From Gammaproteobacteria bacterium (GTDB lineage Bacteria > Pseudomonadota > Gammaproteobacteria > Pseudomonadales > Halieaceae): a stretch of DNA of 64,000 nucleotides. Below the pieces are notes generated by a model. The model was not told the DNA's origin and ran no database searches. It saw only the letters and a list, made by a program, of their open reading frames with translations. How positions within the stretch are numbered: the first letter of the stretch is position 1; every line of letters begins with the position of its first letter. The stretch spans positions 62,001 through 126,000 of the forward strand of contig JANSYN010000007.1 of the NCBI GenBank assembly GCA_024742415.1, in the 5' to 3' direction. A program made the translations under genes and the position numbers. This document shows, in pieces, positions 1-9,127 of the stretch.

Positions 1-321
1 TTTGAGTTTGGCTCGGACGAACTCACCGAGGCGGGCGTGCGCCAGCTGGATCAATTTGGCATGGCGTTGTCCGACCCTGAACTGGCAAGCACCAGGCTGC
101 AGGTGGCTGGCCACACCGACGACCAGGGTGACGAGCTGTACAACCTTGATCTGTCCCAGCGTCGCGCCGCCAGCGTCGGAGCGTACCTGAAGCAGAACTT
201 CCAGATATCCGAGGACCGCATCGAGGTCGTTGGTTTTGGTGAATCCAAGCCTGTGATTGATGATGACTCTCTCGAAGCCCGCGCGCAGAATCGCCGCGTT
301 GAAATGGTGCTGATTGACTGA
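1..321 (+). CDS. OmpA-family C-terminal domain protein (5' end outside the window)
   Basis: The reading frame is open from base 1 and ends at TGA 319-321, so only the last 106 residues are visible. They form a typical OmpA/MotB peptidoglycan-binding domain: a GHTD motif at about residue 35, the LSQRRAASV helix at about 52-60, and a closing segment GFGES...AQNRRVEM. Proteins of this type anchor the outer membrane or an envelope complex non-covalently to peptidoglycan through diaminopimelate. The N-terminal part, which would tell whether this is a porin-like barrel, a Pal-like lipoprotein or another type, lies upstream and cannot be judged. The next gene starts 72 bases downstream on the same strand. 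Confidence 0.9.
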   Translation, partial: FEFGSDELTEAGVRQLDQFGMALSDPELASTRLQVAGHTDDQGDELYNLDLSQRRAASVGAYLKQNFQISEDRIEVVGFGESKPVIDDDSLEARAQNRRVEMVLID

Positions 322-393
322 CTGACGCAGCATCTGCAGCAGGCTTGAAGGCTGCGCCCTGGCCGCTACCGGTCAAGGCGCTCAAGCGCTGCC

Positions 394-2286
394 GTGATGC
401 CGCGCGCTGACACTGGCTGGCCAGTCCTGGCCGCGCCTGCCGCTTTCTGGCTGCTGTTTGTGGTGGCCTTTACCGTTCTGCAGTGGCCGTCTCTGGGCAA
501 CCTGGAGATGCAGGATAGCGACGACTACGTGCGCCTGCATCAGGCCGATGAATATAGCCGTAATCGGCAGTGGTACAACTTCACCCTGCAGCGCATGAAC
601 CCACCTGCGGGCACGTCGATGCACTGGTCGCGGCTCCCGGACGTGCCGCTGGCCCTGACCCTGTCCAGTTTGCGCCCGCTGCTGGGCGAGCATAGGGCCG
701 CGCTCGCCGCGATTATCGTGGTGCCATCACTCTTGCTGTTGCTCACACTTTATTGCCTCTGGGCGGGCTTGCGTGTCTCGACGCAACCCCAGGCAGCCGG
801 AATTGCGGTGCTGTATGTTCTGATCTGCCTGCCGGTGGTGAGCAAGGTCGCCCCCGGCAAACTCGACCACCATGCGTGGCAGGTGATGCTGGTGACCGCG
901 CTGTGGGCGTGCACTGCGGTGGGTGCCCGCACTCAGCGCGACGCGTTCGCAGGTTCAGCAGCGGGAGTCGTCGCTGGTATTGCGGCTGCCGCGTCCCTCT
1001 GGGTCGGTCTGGAGGTGCTGCCGTTACTGCTGGCGCTGTTGCTGTTTGTGCACCTGGAGTGGATTTATGGCAACGACCGGATTGCCCGTTTTGGCCTGGC
1101 ATTCGGCCTGAGTCTGGGCCTTGCGAGTGCGCTGGCGCTGTTGCTGCACGTCCCTCCATCGCAACGCCTCGTGGCCGCCTGTGATACCTATGCAGTGAAC
1201 TGGTTGCGGGTCGCCTGGGGTATAGCGCTTGCCTGTGCTGTATTGCCGCTGCTGGGAGCGCGCTGGGGCGGGCCGCGCCAGCGTTTTGCGCTGAGTGTGG
1301 CGCTGGCCGTGCTGTTCGCGGTTGTGGTGCTCGCGCGAGACGCCTCCTGCATTTTTCTTGGTCCTTACGCCGATATGCCCGCGCGCCTGCATGAACAGCT
1401 GCTCGCAAACATCTACGAAGCGCGCTCCGCATACGCGTTGGCTGTGCAGAGCCCGGCACTGCTGGTGATGTTTTTTGGGTTTCCGATGCTTACTCTGGTA
1501 GTCGCGCTGGCCGAGCGGACGAGCCTGCGTGCAGATGCCGTGTGTCGATTAAGCTTTTTACTGACGCTGTGTGCATTGTGCATGAGTCTTTGGCAGATCA
1601 GGGCCGTGTATTTTGCGGGGCTTTGCACCGCGCCGCTGGCAGCGATACTGGCGCAATCGCTGATGAACAGGCGCGGCGAAAAAAACGCCGCACTGTGGCC
1701 TGCCATTGTGGTCATGCTGCTGTTGTCGCCGATGGTGTCGCTGCTGCTGGGCGTCACCATGGACAGACTCTGGAGCAGTCAGGATGCGAGCGCGGCCCAC
1801 GAGCTATCCATCGCCCAAATAGATGCTGCTGTTGCGGTGATCGACCAGCAGCACCATGCCGGTGCGCCTACAGCGGCGCTGATCGCGGCGCCACTTAACG
1901 CTGGCCCGGCAATTCTGGCGCGCAGTAAACATGCGATCCTGGGCGCCCCTTACCACCGCAACGTAGGCGGCATTAACCAATGGCTGGATATGCGCGCAGC
2001 GCAAGACGAGGCGACCTTAAGGCAACTGTTGTTTGCAGCGCGCGTCGATTTTCTGTTGTTGCCGAAACTTGCGCAGGTCGGTACCAATGCCGGCCTGATC
2101 GAACAGGTCGCCGGCGGCAAACGCCTGGCGTGGCTGCGGCGATTGCCGACGCCGTCCGCGGAGGCTACTCTGCTCTTTCAGGTGCTTGCGGAATCGGCAG
2201 GACAGAGGCAACAGTCCTCACCCCCGAGACAGGCCCACTCAAGTACCGCCAGCCCTACTGGCATTGGGAAGTACAATGAACCATAA
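394..2286 (+). CDS. STT3/AglB-like GT-C membrane glycosyltransferase (putative)
   Basis: A 630-residue polytopic membrane protein with about 11-13 hydrophobic segments and a soluble C-terminal tail of about 170 residues. After the first membrane segment there is an acidic loop, MQDSDDYVRLHQ (about residues 31-42), followed by NPPAGTSMHWSRLPD. This layout, with an acidic DxD-like first loop and a P-x-G-x-x-x-HW motif, resembles the oligosaccharyltransferase STT3/PglB/AglB family of GT-C enzymes. These use polyprenyl-phosphate-linked sugars on the periplasmic face. The STT3 WWDYG motif is not evident, so transfer to protein is not established; a lipid or glycan acceptor is equally possible. It starts with GTG 394 (ATG follows at once) and its end overlaps the GT2 gene by 11 bases, which suggests a shared role with that gene and the methyltransferase after it. 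Confidence 0.6.
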   Translation: MMPRADTGWPVLAAPAAFWLLFVVAFTVLQWPSLGNLEMQDSDDYVRLHQADEYSRNRQWYNFTLQRMNPPAGTSMHWSRLPDVPLALTLSSLRPLLGEHRAALAAIIVVPSLLLLLTLYCLWAGLRVSTQPQAAGIAVLYVLICLPVVSKVAPGKLDHHAWQVMLVTALWACTAVGARTQRDAFAGSAAGVVAGIAAAASLWVGLEVLPLLLALLLFVHLEWIYGNDRIARFGLAFGLSLGLASALALLLHVPPSQRLVAACDTYAVNWLRVAWGIALACAVLPLLGARWGGPRQRFALSVALAVLFAVVVLARDASCIFLGPYADMPARLHEQLLANIYEARSAYALAVQSPALLVMFFGFPMLTLVVALAERTSLRADAVCRLSFLLTLCALCMSLWQIRAVYFAGLCTAPLAAILAQSLMNRRGEKNAALWPAIVVMLLLSPMVSLLLGVTMDRLWSSQDASAAHELSIAQIDAAVAVIDQQHHAGAPTAALIAAPLNAGPAILARSKHAILGAPYHRNVGGINQWLDMRAAQDEATLRQLLFAARVDFLLLPKLAQVGTNAGLIEQVAGGKRLAWLRRLPTPSAEATLLFQVLAESAGQRQQSSPPRQAHSSTASPTGIGKYNEP

Positions 2287-3490
2287 CCGTCCCCAGGTGA
2301 GCGCCGGGCGCGAGGCTGACGCGCCGGCCAACGCTTGCGATGACAGTCCCGAGCTGTCTATCGTTATACCCTGCCTGAATGAGGCCGGTACGATTGCCAC
2401 GTGTATCGCCAAGGCGCGGCGTTTCCTTGAGCAGCATCGGGTTGCTGGAGAAATTATCATCGCTGATAACGGCAGCAATGATGGCTCTGCAGACATTGCG
2501 CGCGACCTTGGCGTGATTGTGCACGCAGTCGCGACCCCCGGTTATGGTGCGGCCTTGATGGGCGGATTTGCGCGAGCCTCAGGGCGTTTTATTATTTTCG
2601 CCGACGGCGACGACAGCTACGACTTTGAACACCTGATGCCTTTTCTTGCGCGCTTGCGCGAGGGCGACGATTTCGTCATCGGCGATCGCTTTGGCGGCAG
2701 TATCGAAACGGGTGCAATGCCGTTCTTGCATCGCTACCTGGGTAATCCCTTGCTCAGCAGTCTTGGCCGCTTGCTGTACAATACGCCGATCAATGACTTC
2801 CACTGCGGTTTGCGAGGCATTCGTCGGGATGCGCTGGCGCGGTTGAAGCTGCGCGCAACGGGCATGGAGTTTGCCAGTGAAATGATCGTGAAAGCAGGGT
2901 TCCACAAACTGAAAATTTCGCAGGTGCCGATCACGCTGTACGCCGACGGCAGAGGCCATGCGTCTCATTTGCGCACCTGGCGCGATGGCTGGCGGCATCT
3001 GCGTTTCCTGATGATCCATAGTCCCCGGTGGCTGTTTTTCTATCCCGGTTTGGTCACGCTGTTTGTGGGCCTGTGTTTGCTTGTCTGGTTGTTGCCCGGC
3101 GCGCGCGCGGTCGGCGGCTTGACGCTGGACGTGCATACCATGCTTTATGGCGGTGTCATGACGGTGGTCGGCTTGCAGTTGGTGAGCTTCGCCTTGTTCT
3201 CCTGGCTGTTTACCGCCAATGCCGGATTGCTGCCGCGCGAAGACAAACTGCTGGGAATGGTGCGAACGCTGAGCCTGGAGCGCGGCATCCTGTTTGGATC
3301 GTTGCTTGGAGTTGCCGGTCTGGCCACCTCTGTGTACGCCCTGCTGCTGTGGAGTGACCAGAGCTACGGCAACCTGGTGCCGGCACAGATGATGCGCCTG
3401 ACCATTCCTGCAGTAACCGCGATGGCCTGCGGTGCCCAGGTGGTGTTTACCAGTTTCTTTTTGAGCGTGCTGCGGTTGGGTGAGTATTGA
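2276..3490 (+). CDS. GT2 family glycosyltransferase, dolichyl/polyprenyl-phosphate sugar synthase type
   Basis: 404 residues from ATG 2276, which overlaps the preceding gene by 11 bases; upstream in-frame starts would add only non-conserved sequence. The N-terminal half is a GT2 fold: LSIVIPCLNEAGTI at about 25-38, ADNGSNDGSADIARDLG, and FADGDDSYDFEHL as the metal-binding D-x-D region. The C-terminal 130 residues hold about four membrane segments. This matches the DPM1/GtrB-like group, which loads a sugar from a nucleotide donor onto polyprenyl phosphate on the cytoplasmic side. Next to a GT-C membrane enzyme that needs such donors, it probably supplies that enzyme. The sugar cannot be read from sequence. 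Confidence 0.85.
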   Translation: MNHNRPQVSAGREADAPANACDDSPELSIVIPCLNEAGTIATCIAKARRFLEQHRVAGEIIIADNGSNDGSADIARDLGVIVHAVATPGYGAALMGGFARASGRFIIFADGDDSYDFEHLMPFLARLREGDDFVIGDRFGGSIETGAMPFLHRYLGNPLLSSLGRLLYNTPINDFHCGLRGIRRDALARLKLRATGMEFASEMIVKAGFHKLKISQVPITLYADGRGHASHLRTWRDGWRHLRFLMIHSPRWLFFYPGLVTLFVGLCLLVWLLPGARAVGGLTLDVHTMLYGGVMTVVGLQLVSFALFSWLFTANAGLLPREDKLLGMVRTLSLERGILFGSLLGVAGLATSVYALLLWSDQSYGNLVPAQMMRLTIPAVTAMACGAQVVFTSFFLSVLRLGEY

Positions 3491-4107
3491 GCGTTCTGGA
3501 AAAACTGCACGAGCAACTGGTTGCGCGTCGCCGCATTGAGCGTCTTGCACAGCATCTGAGTGCGCGCTTGCCACAAAACGCCCGGGTGCTGGACGTGGGT
3601 TGCGGCGATGGTTACCTGGCGAGCCGCATCCTGTCGCTACGCGCAGACCTGCACCTTGAAGGCATCGACGTACTGGCCAGGAAGCGAGCGGCCATTCCGG
3701 TGGGACTGTATGACGGCAGCACGATTCCTGTCGAGAGTGGTAGCTACAACGTGGTGATGCTGGTGGATGTCGTCCATCATGCGGTTGACCCACACCGGCT
3801 GTTACAAGAGGCCGCGCGCGTGGCTAGCGATAAACTCGTCGTGAAAGACCATCTTGCTGACGCCATTTGGGCCCACAGCACGCTGCGCCTGATGGACTGG
3901 TTCGGCAACAGCCACCAGGGAGTGAACCTGCCGTATAACTACTGGACTGAGGCCCAGTGGAGGGAGAGTCTCGCGCAGATCGGACTGTCTATTGAATGGC
4001 GTGCACGCAGGCTAGGACTGTATCCATGGCCCGCGAGCCTGTTGTTTGACCGCTCACTGCATTTCGTTGCAGACGTAGCCACGGCGCCGTCACCTTCAGT
4101 TGCCTGA
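3487..4107 (+). CDS. class I SAM-dependent methyltransferase
   Basis: 206 residues starting at TTG 3487, which overlaps the stop of the GT2 gene in a TTGA junction and implies translational coupling. The S-adenosylmethionine site is visible: VLDVGCGDGYLASRI at about residues 36-50 (motif I), a GIDVLAR acidic loop (motif II), and VVMLVDVVHHAVDP at about 87-100. The family is the Methyltransf_11-like group. The substrate is unknown. Its coupling to two glycosyltransferases suggests it methylates a sugar or lipid-linked glycan, but that is inference from context. Confidence 0.85.
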   Translation: MSVLEKLHEQLVARRRIERLAQHLSARLPQNARVLDVGCGDGYLASRILSLRADLHLEGIDVLARKRAAIPVGLYDGSTIPVESGSYNVVMLVDVVHHAVDPHRLLQEAARVASDKLVVKDHLADAIWAHSTLRLMDWFGNSHQGVNLPYNYWTEAQWRESLAQIGLSIEWRARRLGLYPWPASLLFDRSLHFVADVATAPSPSVA

Positions 4108-4131
4108 GGCGCTGCGCCTTGTGGGCCTTGT

Positions 4132-5163
4132 TTAATCAGGCAGTTTGTCGATACGTACGATTTCAAAGCCCTGCTCGGCAGTTCGCCACTCCAGAAGCAG
4201 CGCATAGAAACTGTCGCCAATCTGGACTTCGGACAGGCTGATCTGGTCGCCATTGGCTGTGATGGTTGCATTGCTGGTATCCACGGTGTCGTTGGCCGCT
4301 ATGAAGTCCTTGTCGAACCTGATGACCTCGAACGTCGCGCTGCTCTCCACCGGTGTTGCGCCATCACAGTCTAGGTAGGCGCGCGCCGTGATGGTGTGCT
4401 CTCCCGCCGACAAATTGGAGTAACCATAGGCAAGGCTGAAGCCGGAATTTTCAGCCCCATTCACAGCGGGGAAAATATCCGCGACGTCTTCCCTGAGACC
4501 GCCATAGGGCGCGTCGAAGGCGTACTCACCATCCAGAAAAATCTCTACCCGACTGACGCCATCATTCGACACCGCCCAGCCGCGCAAATTGCCAATCCCG
4601 CCCATAACTGCGCCATCCACAGGCTCTTCCAGCGTAATAATCGATGAACCATCAGGCGGGCAGGCTGAGGGAGGAATGCCCGCTTCGGCGAAAGTCATAA
4701 CGGTAAAGGCTGCTACGCTGGCGGTGGAGGCGTTACTGCCGCCGTCAGCGCTTCCAGCGGATCGATTCGCGCCGCTGGGCGTTACCCTTGCGAAACTGTT
4801 GTCCCGATACAGGTCGCTGGCTTCTATGTATTCGTCAGGCAGGAAGAGGATACACTCTGTCGTTGATGTGCAGCCGTTAATGTCAGTAGGGTCCGGTCTT
4901 TCGGCGAGGCCGTTCAGCGCGCTAACCACGGCAACGGATACATCGTTGGCCAGTGCCTCCCAGGAAGGCTGATCTACCTGCTCGGGTAAAAAAGTATCGC
5001 CGAAGCGAGAGTCGGCAAAATTTATCTGGTAAGTGATTCCGTCGACTTCAACGCCTGACAGCGTGCTGCCATCCGGCGACAAACTTGGCTGAGCCGCGGT
5101 GTGCATTGCAGGCAGTGATAGTAAAGCGGCGATGACGCCAGAGCGTGCGGGTAGCGAGAGCAT
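4132..5163 (-). CDS. secreted protein with Ig-like domain, function unknown
   Basis: 343 residues with a Sec-type signal peptide; the hydrophobic stretch ends near AMHTAAQ, so cleavage is likely around residue 24. I do not recognise a named family. Three parts can be seen: an N-terminal region (about 30-115) with a GITYQINFADSRFGD block and an NGCTSTTECILF cysteine pair; a low-complexity Ser/Ala/Gly linker (about 125-150); and an Ig-like beta-sandwich (about 175-285) with PVDGAVMGGIGNLRGW and SRVEIFLDG typical of bacterial Ig repeats. A short C-terminal beta module ends near GFEIVRI. It converges on the methyltransferase gene with only 24 bases between. It could be a surface adhesin or matrix protein; no enzymatic motif is visible. 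Confidence 0.7.
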   Translation of the reverse strand: MLSLPARSGVIAALLSLPAMHTAAQPSLSPDGSTLSGVEVDGITYQINFADSRFGDTFLPEQVDQPSWEALANDVSVAVVSALNGLAERPDPTDINGCTSTTECILFLPDEYIEASDLYRDNSFARVTPSGANRSAGSADGGSNASTASVAAFTVMTFAEAGIPPSACPPDGSSIITLEEPVDGAVMGGIGNLRGWAVSNDGVSRVEIFLDGEYAFDAPYGGLREDVADIFPAVNGAENSGFSLAYGYSNLSAGEHTITARAYLDCDGATPVESSATFEVIRFDKDFIAANDTVDTSNATITANGDQISLSEVQIGDSFYALLLEWRTAEQGFEIVRIDKLPD

Positions 5164-5297
5164 GTGGGATCCTTGGTGGGAAGGGTGGCTCCAGAGAGTG
5201 TAGTTCAGGGACCCGTTATAGCAAGCAGCGCTTGTTGCGGCGCCGGGCGCATCTACGCTCCGTTGCTTGGATCAAAACCAGCGCACGTTGACTCAGG

Positions 5298-6392
5298 TCA
5301 AACGTTGAACCTGAAATGCACGATATCACCGTCCTGTACAATGTAGTCCTTGCCCTCGAGACGCCAGCGTCCGGCGTCCTTCGCGCCTTGCTCGCCGTTG
5401 TGCGCGATGAAGTCGTCATAGCCGATGACTTCGGCACGGATAAAACCTTTCTGAAAATCGGTATGAATGACGCCTGCCGCTTCCGGCGCGCTGGCGCCGA
5501 CTTTCACAGTCCAGGCACGCACTTCCTTGGGTCCCGCTGTAAAGTAGGTTTGTAGGTGCAAGAGCTCGTAACCTGCGCGAATAACCCGGTCGAGACCGGG
5601 CTCTTCCATGCCCATTTCCTGCAGGAACTCCAGGCGTTCGGCATCTTCCAGGTCGGCGATCTCAGCTTCCATCTGGTTGCATATCACCACGACGATGGCG
5701 TTCTCCGCAGCAGCAATGGCCTCAACGGCCTGCACGTGCGGATTGTTGTCGAAGCCATCTTCATCGACATTCGCGATGTACATCGTGGGCTTGTTGGTCA
5801 GCAGGAACAGCTGCCTGGCGAGTTTTTTCTCGGCATCGTCCAGCGCTAGCGCGCGCACAGGCCGGGCCTCGTTGAGGTGCGGTAGCAACTTGTTTTCGAG
5901 CAGGGCCTTCATGGCGATGGCTTCCTTGTCACCGCCTTTTGCATTGCGGACAACCCGTTGGAGTTGTTTCTCGCAACTTTCAAGATCAGCCAGCGCCAGC
6001 TCGGTGTTGATGATTTCAATGTCTGCCGCGGGGTCAATCTTGTTCGCCACATGGATAACGTTATCGTCATCGAAACACCGTACCACGTGGGCTATGGCGT
6101 CGGTCTCGCGGATATTGGCAAGAAACTGGTTGCCCAGACCTTCACCCCTGGAGGCGCCAGCTACCAGCCCGGCAATGTCGACGAATTCCATGGTGGTTGC
6201 AATTTCACGCTCGGGTTTGACGATCGCGGCGATCTTGCCCTGCCGCGGGTCAGGCACCGCCACCACGCCCGCGTTTGGTTCAATGGTGCAAAAGGGGAAG
6301 TTCTCGGCGCCGATCCCCGCCCTGGTCAGGGCGTTGAACAAGGTGGACTTGCCAACATTGGGCAGTCCGACGATACCGCAGTTGAATCCCAT
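5298..6392 (-). CDS. ychF: redox-regulated ATPase YchF (OLA1 family)
   Basis: 364 residues, the normal length of YchF, a ribosome-associated TRAFAC P-loop protein that hydrolyses ATP rather than GTP. Visible motifs are the P-loop GLPNVGKS at residues 9-16, FVDIAGLV (G3) at about 72-79, an NQMEAE segment where other GTPases have NKxD (the reason for ATP preference), a central coiled-coil arm, and a C-terminal TGS domain ending in [10 protein letters not shown]. It follows pth with 25 bases between on the same strand, the usual pth-ychF arrangement, and is the last gene of the prs-rplY-pth-ychF series. Confidence 0.97.
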   Translation of the reverse strand: MGFNCGIVGLPNVGKSTLFNALTRAGIGAENFPFCTIEPNAGVVAVPDPRQGKIAAIVKPEREIATTMEFVDIAGLVAGASRGEGLGNQFLANIRETDAIAHVVRCFDDDNVIHVANKIDPAADIEIINTELALADLESCEKQLQRVVRNAKGGDKEAIAMKALLENKLLPHLNEARPVRALALDDAEKKLARQLFLLTNKPTMYIANVDEDGFDNNPHVQAVEAIAAAENAIVVVICNQMEAEIADLEDAERLEFLQEMGMEEPGLDRVIRAGYELLHLQTYFTAGPKEVRAWTVKVGASAPEAAGVIHTDFQKGFIRAEVIGYDDFIAHNGEQGAKDAGRWRLEGKDYIVQDGDIVHFRFNV

Positions 6393-6417
6393 GAACGTAT
6401 CCCCTAGAAAGTGCGGA

Positions 6418-7005
6418 TCAAGCCGCGGTGAAGCTGTGTAATTGTGTCATCGCCTTGGTGGCATCGCCGTCGAGCAGCAGCGGCAGGGCGGCGAGTGCCT
6501 CGTCGATGCTCGCATCGATATGCGCTCTGTCGGCGGCAGACGGCGCACCAAGCACATAGCCTGTCACCTTCGACGCGTGCCCGGGGTGCCCGATACCAAT
6601 GCGCAAGCGATGGAAATTCCTGTTGTTCCCCAGTGCGGGGATAATGTCGCGCAGACCGTTGTGCCCGCCGTGGCCTCCACCGAGCTTGAAGCGCGCTGAA
6701 CCCGCAGGAATGTCCAGTTCGTCGTGTGCAATCAGCATCTGTTCAGGGTTGATCTTGTAAAAACTGGCGACGGCACTTACGGCCTTGCCGCTGAGATTCA
6801 TAAAGGTGCTAGGAACCAACAATCGAAGATCGTGGCCGGCAAAGCGTACTCTGCCGGTCAGGCCAAAAAACTTGCTCTCGGGTTGCAGGGTGCACCCCGA
6901 GCGTTGGGCCAGCGTCTCAACGAAATCGGCACCAACGTTATGGCGGGTCCCCCGGTATTCACTACCGGGGTTGCCCAATCCAACAACAAGCTTGAGTTCA
7001 GACAA
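6418..7005 (-). CDS. pth: peptidyl-tRNA hydrolase
   Basis: 195 residues, the family length. The enzyme releases peptides from prematurely dropped peptidyl-tRNA in the cytoplasm. Catalytic and substrate residues are in place: Asn12 in GLGNPG, His22 in TRHNVG, and Asp in the AHDELDIP motif at about residue 94, followed by [13 protein letters not shown]. It lies between rplY (35 bases upstream) and ychF (25 bases downstream), all on the minus strand, consistent with one transcript. Confidence 0.98.
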   Translation of the reverse strand: MSELKLVVGLGNPGSEYRGTRHNVGADFVETLAQRSGCTLQPESKFFGLTGRVRFAGHDLRLLVPSTFMNLSGKAVSAVASFYKINPEQMLIAHDELDIPAGSARFKLGGGHGGHNGLRDIIPALGNNRNFHRLRIGIGHPGHASKVTGYVLGAPSAADRAHIDASIDEALAALPLLLDGDATKAMTQLHSFTAA

Positions 7006-7040
7006 GGAAGTTCCCGCCCAGACAAAAAGCAGGCTCCAGC

Positions 7041-7727
7041 CTAGTCTTCGTCGTCAGTGCCTTGCTCGCCGCCCTCGGCCTCCTCGCCAGCATCACCGCC
7101 TTCTGGCGCGGCGCTGTCGGCTTCTTCATCCTCTGCGCTACCGCGTGGAGCGATGACAGACGCAATGGCCAGGTCATGATCTTCGCCCAGTGCAAGCGCG
7201 ACCGAGACCACGCCCTCGGGCAAGGTGATTTCTGACAGGTGCACGATCTGGCCGGTTGCCACGTCCTGCATATCAACCTCAATGAATGCGGGAATATCAG
7301 CAGGCAGACACTGGATTTCGATGTCCGTGGCCTGGTGCTGAATGATTCCGCCTTCCATCTTGACGCCAACGCAGCTGTCTTCGTTAAGGAAGTGGATAGG
7401 CACATTGACCTTGATCGCGACTTTGTCATCCACACGCAGGAAATCGGCGTGCATCACGCGGTTCTTGGACGGGTGGCGCTGAAGATCCTTGAGGATGGCC
7501 TTCTCTGTGCTACCGCCTGCAATGTTGATGGACAGAATCTGCGAGTAGGACGCTTCGTTTTCCAGCGTTTTCTCCAGATCCTTGCGTACCAGCGTCAGGG
7601 CCTGTGGGTCTTTGCCTGCGCCGTAAATAATGGCAGGCACCTGGTCAGCGAGACGACGCAGGCGGCGGCTCGCACCTTTCCCTGTGTCTTCTCGCACTTC
7701 CGCATTCAATTCAAAACGTTCAGACAT
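7041..7727 (-). CDS. rplY: 50S ribosomal protein L25/general stress protein Ctc
   Basis: 228 residues, the long (Ctc/TL5-type) form. The N-terminal 5S rRNA-binding L25 domain covers about residues 1-95 ([26 protein letters not shown]), followed by the beta-rich Ctc C-terminal domain to about 185. The last 40 residues are a very acidic Ala/Glu/Gly/Asp tail of the kind found in many proteobacterial L25 proteins. It lies downstream of prs and 35 bases upstream of pth on the same strand. Confidence 0.97.
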   Translation of the reverse strand: MSERFELNAEVREDTGKGASRRLRRLADQVPAIIYGAGKDPQALTLVRKDLEKTLENEASYSQILSINIAGGSTEKAILKDLQRHPSKNRVMHADFLRVDDKVAIKVNVPIHFLNEDSCVGVKMEGGIIQHQATDIEIQCLPADIPAFIEVDMQDVATGQIVHLSEITLPEGVVSVALALGEDHDLAIASVIAPRGSAEDEEADSAAPEGGDAGEEAEGGEQGTDDED

Positions 7728-7823
7728 GGTCTGGACTCCTTTGATAAATCACCGTTGTGCTTGCGACCGGCGCAACAGTGAGTGGGTAGAACGCTGTTTT
7801 CAGGAGCGGGGTACCGGGTACCT

Positions 7824-8780
7824 TTACTCAAACAGCGCGCTTATGGATTCCTCATTTGAAACGCGTCGCATCGACTCGGCCAGCAGGTCGGCGATGGTCA
7901 GTTGGCGAATCTTTGTGATGGATCTCGCCTCGTTGCTCAGGGGAATAGTGTCTGTGACAACCAGCTCATCGAGCTGTGAATCCTGTAAATTCTGCAGTGC
8001 ATTGCCGGAAAGAACGGCGTGTGTGCAGTAGGCCACAACCGTAGAGGCGCCGCGATCTTTCAACGCATCGGCTGCTTTGCACAGGGTGCCGGCGGTGTCG
8101 ACCATATCGTCGACGAGCAGACAGGTGCGGCCCTGTATTTCGCCGATGATGTTCATCACCTGCGCCTCATTGGCCTGCGGCCGTCGTTTGTCGATAATGG
8201 CAAGATCGGCGTCATTGAGCTGCTTGGCGATGGCGCGTGCCCGCACGACACCGCCGATGTCCGGCGACACCACGATCAGGTTGTCGTAGTTGCAGGCCTG
8301 GATGTCGTCTTTGAGCACGGGCGAGCCATAGATGTTGTCTACCGGACAGGCGAAGAAGCCCTGGATTTGTTCGGCGTGCAGGTCGACGGTCAGTACGCGA
8401 TCAACACCGACGGCGACCATCATGTCAGCAACAACCTTGGCGCTGATCGGTACCCTGGCGGAGCGCACGCGACGATCCTGCCGGGCGTAGCCGAAATAGG
8501 GAACCACCGCAGTGATGCGTGCAGCAGACGCGCGACGCAGGGCGTCGATCATCACAATCAGTTCCATGAGGTTGTCATTGGTGGGTGCACAGGTGGATTG
8601 CAGGACAAAGACATCCTTGCCGCGAACGTTTTCCTCCAGCTCGACGTTGACCTCGCCGTCACTGAATTTCCCGACCTGGGCGTTGCCCAGTGACATATAA
8701 AGCCTGCTGGCAACCTTCTGCGCCAGCTCAGGATTTGCGTTACCGGTAAAGACCATCATTTTCGATGACACAGAGCTCAC
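7824..8780 (-). CDS. prs: ribose-phosphate pyrophosphokinase (PRPP synthetase)
   Basis: 318 residues, class I PRPP synthetase, which makes 5-phosphoribosyl-1-diphosphate from ribose 5-phosphate and ATP for purine, pyrimidine, His, Trp and NAD synthesis. The N-terminus [13 protein letters not shown] and the PRPP loop [17 protein letters not shown] (about 215-231) with the following DKRRP are characteristic, as is ARQDRR in the ATP-binding region. It is preceded by tRNA-Gln and ispE on the same strand, the usual gammaproteobacterial order, with 258 bases before it that probably carry its own promoter. Confidence 0.98.
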   Translation of the reverse strand: MSSVSSKMMVFTGNANPELAQKVASRLYMSLGNAQVGKFSDGEVNVELEENVRGKDVFVLQSTCAPTNDNLMELIVMIDALRRASAARITAVVPYFGYARQDRRVRSARVPISAKVVADMMVAVGVDRVLTVDLHAEQIQGFFACPVDNIYGSPVLKDDIQACNYDNLIVVSPDIGGVVRARAIAKQLNDADLAIIDKRRPQANEAQVMNIIGEIQGRTCLLVDDMVDTAGTLCKAADALKDRGASTVVAYCTHAVLSGNALQNLQDSQLDELVVTDTIPLSNEARSITKIRQLTIADLLAESMRRVSNEESISALFE

Positions 8781-9038
8781 CCTTGGCTTAGCTGTCGTGT
8801 GGTTGTGGCAGTCATTGTCTGGATGGCGGCCAACGGTGCCGTTGAGATGGCTGCCTCTCTTTCCCGCGTGTGTCGGTAGGCGTTGTCAACGCTTAACGGT
8901 TATCGGCCGTCCCGTCATCTCGCTGCATGTTGATCTTGCTGTGACCCTGCACCTGCCCGATCAATGACGCGCGCATCATGAGTGCTTTGACCGGTGCGGT
9001 CTATGTCCTTCTACGTCCGTTAACCAGCGCTCGATGTA

Positions 9039-9113
9039 TGGCTGGGGTGGCAGGATTCGAACCTGCGAATGCCGGGATCAAAACCCGGTGCCTTGCCGCT
9101 TGGCGACACCCCA
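9039..9113 (-). tRNA. tRNA-Gln (anticodon TTG)
   Basis: Reading the minus strand from 9113, a complete 75-nt cloverleaf can be drawn: acceptor TGGGGTG pairs with CACCCCA; the D arm contains GCCAAGCGGCAAGGC; the anticodon stem CCGGG/CCCGG holds the loop TTTTGAT with anticodon TTG (complement at 9079-9081); and the T arm contains GGTTCGAATCC. The 3' CCA is encoded at 9041-9039. It sits between ispE and prs, a placement conserved in gammaproteobacteria. Confidence 0.97.
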
Positions 9114-9127
9114 AACTCTTTTGCGGG

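Noticed and set aside
743-1459. A 238-codon open frame on the minus strand within the GT-C gene, and similar long antisense frames such as 2579-3793
   Set aside because: They are antisense to clear membrane-protein or GT2 coding sequence and have Arg/Pro/Gln-rich translations without family features. Long antisense frames are common in GC-rich genes.
7808-7822. GGTACC palindrome pair between prs and rplY as a terminator
   Set aside because: On the coding strand it is not followed by T residues, and prs-rplY co-transcription is plausible.
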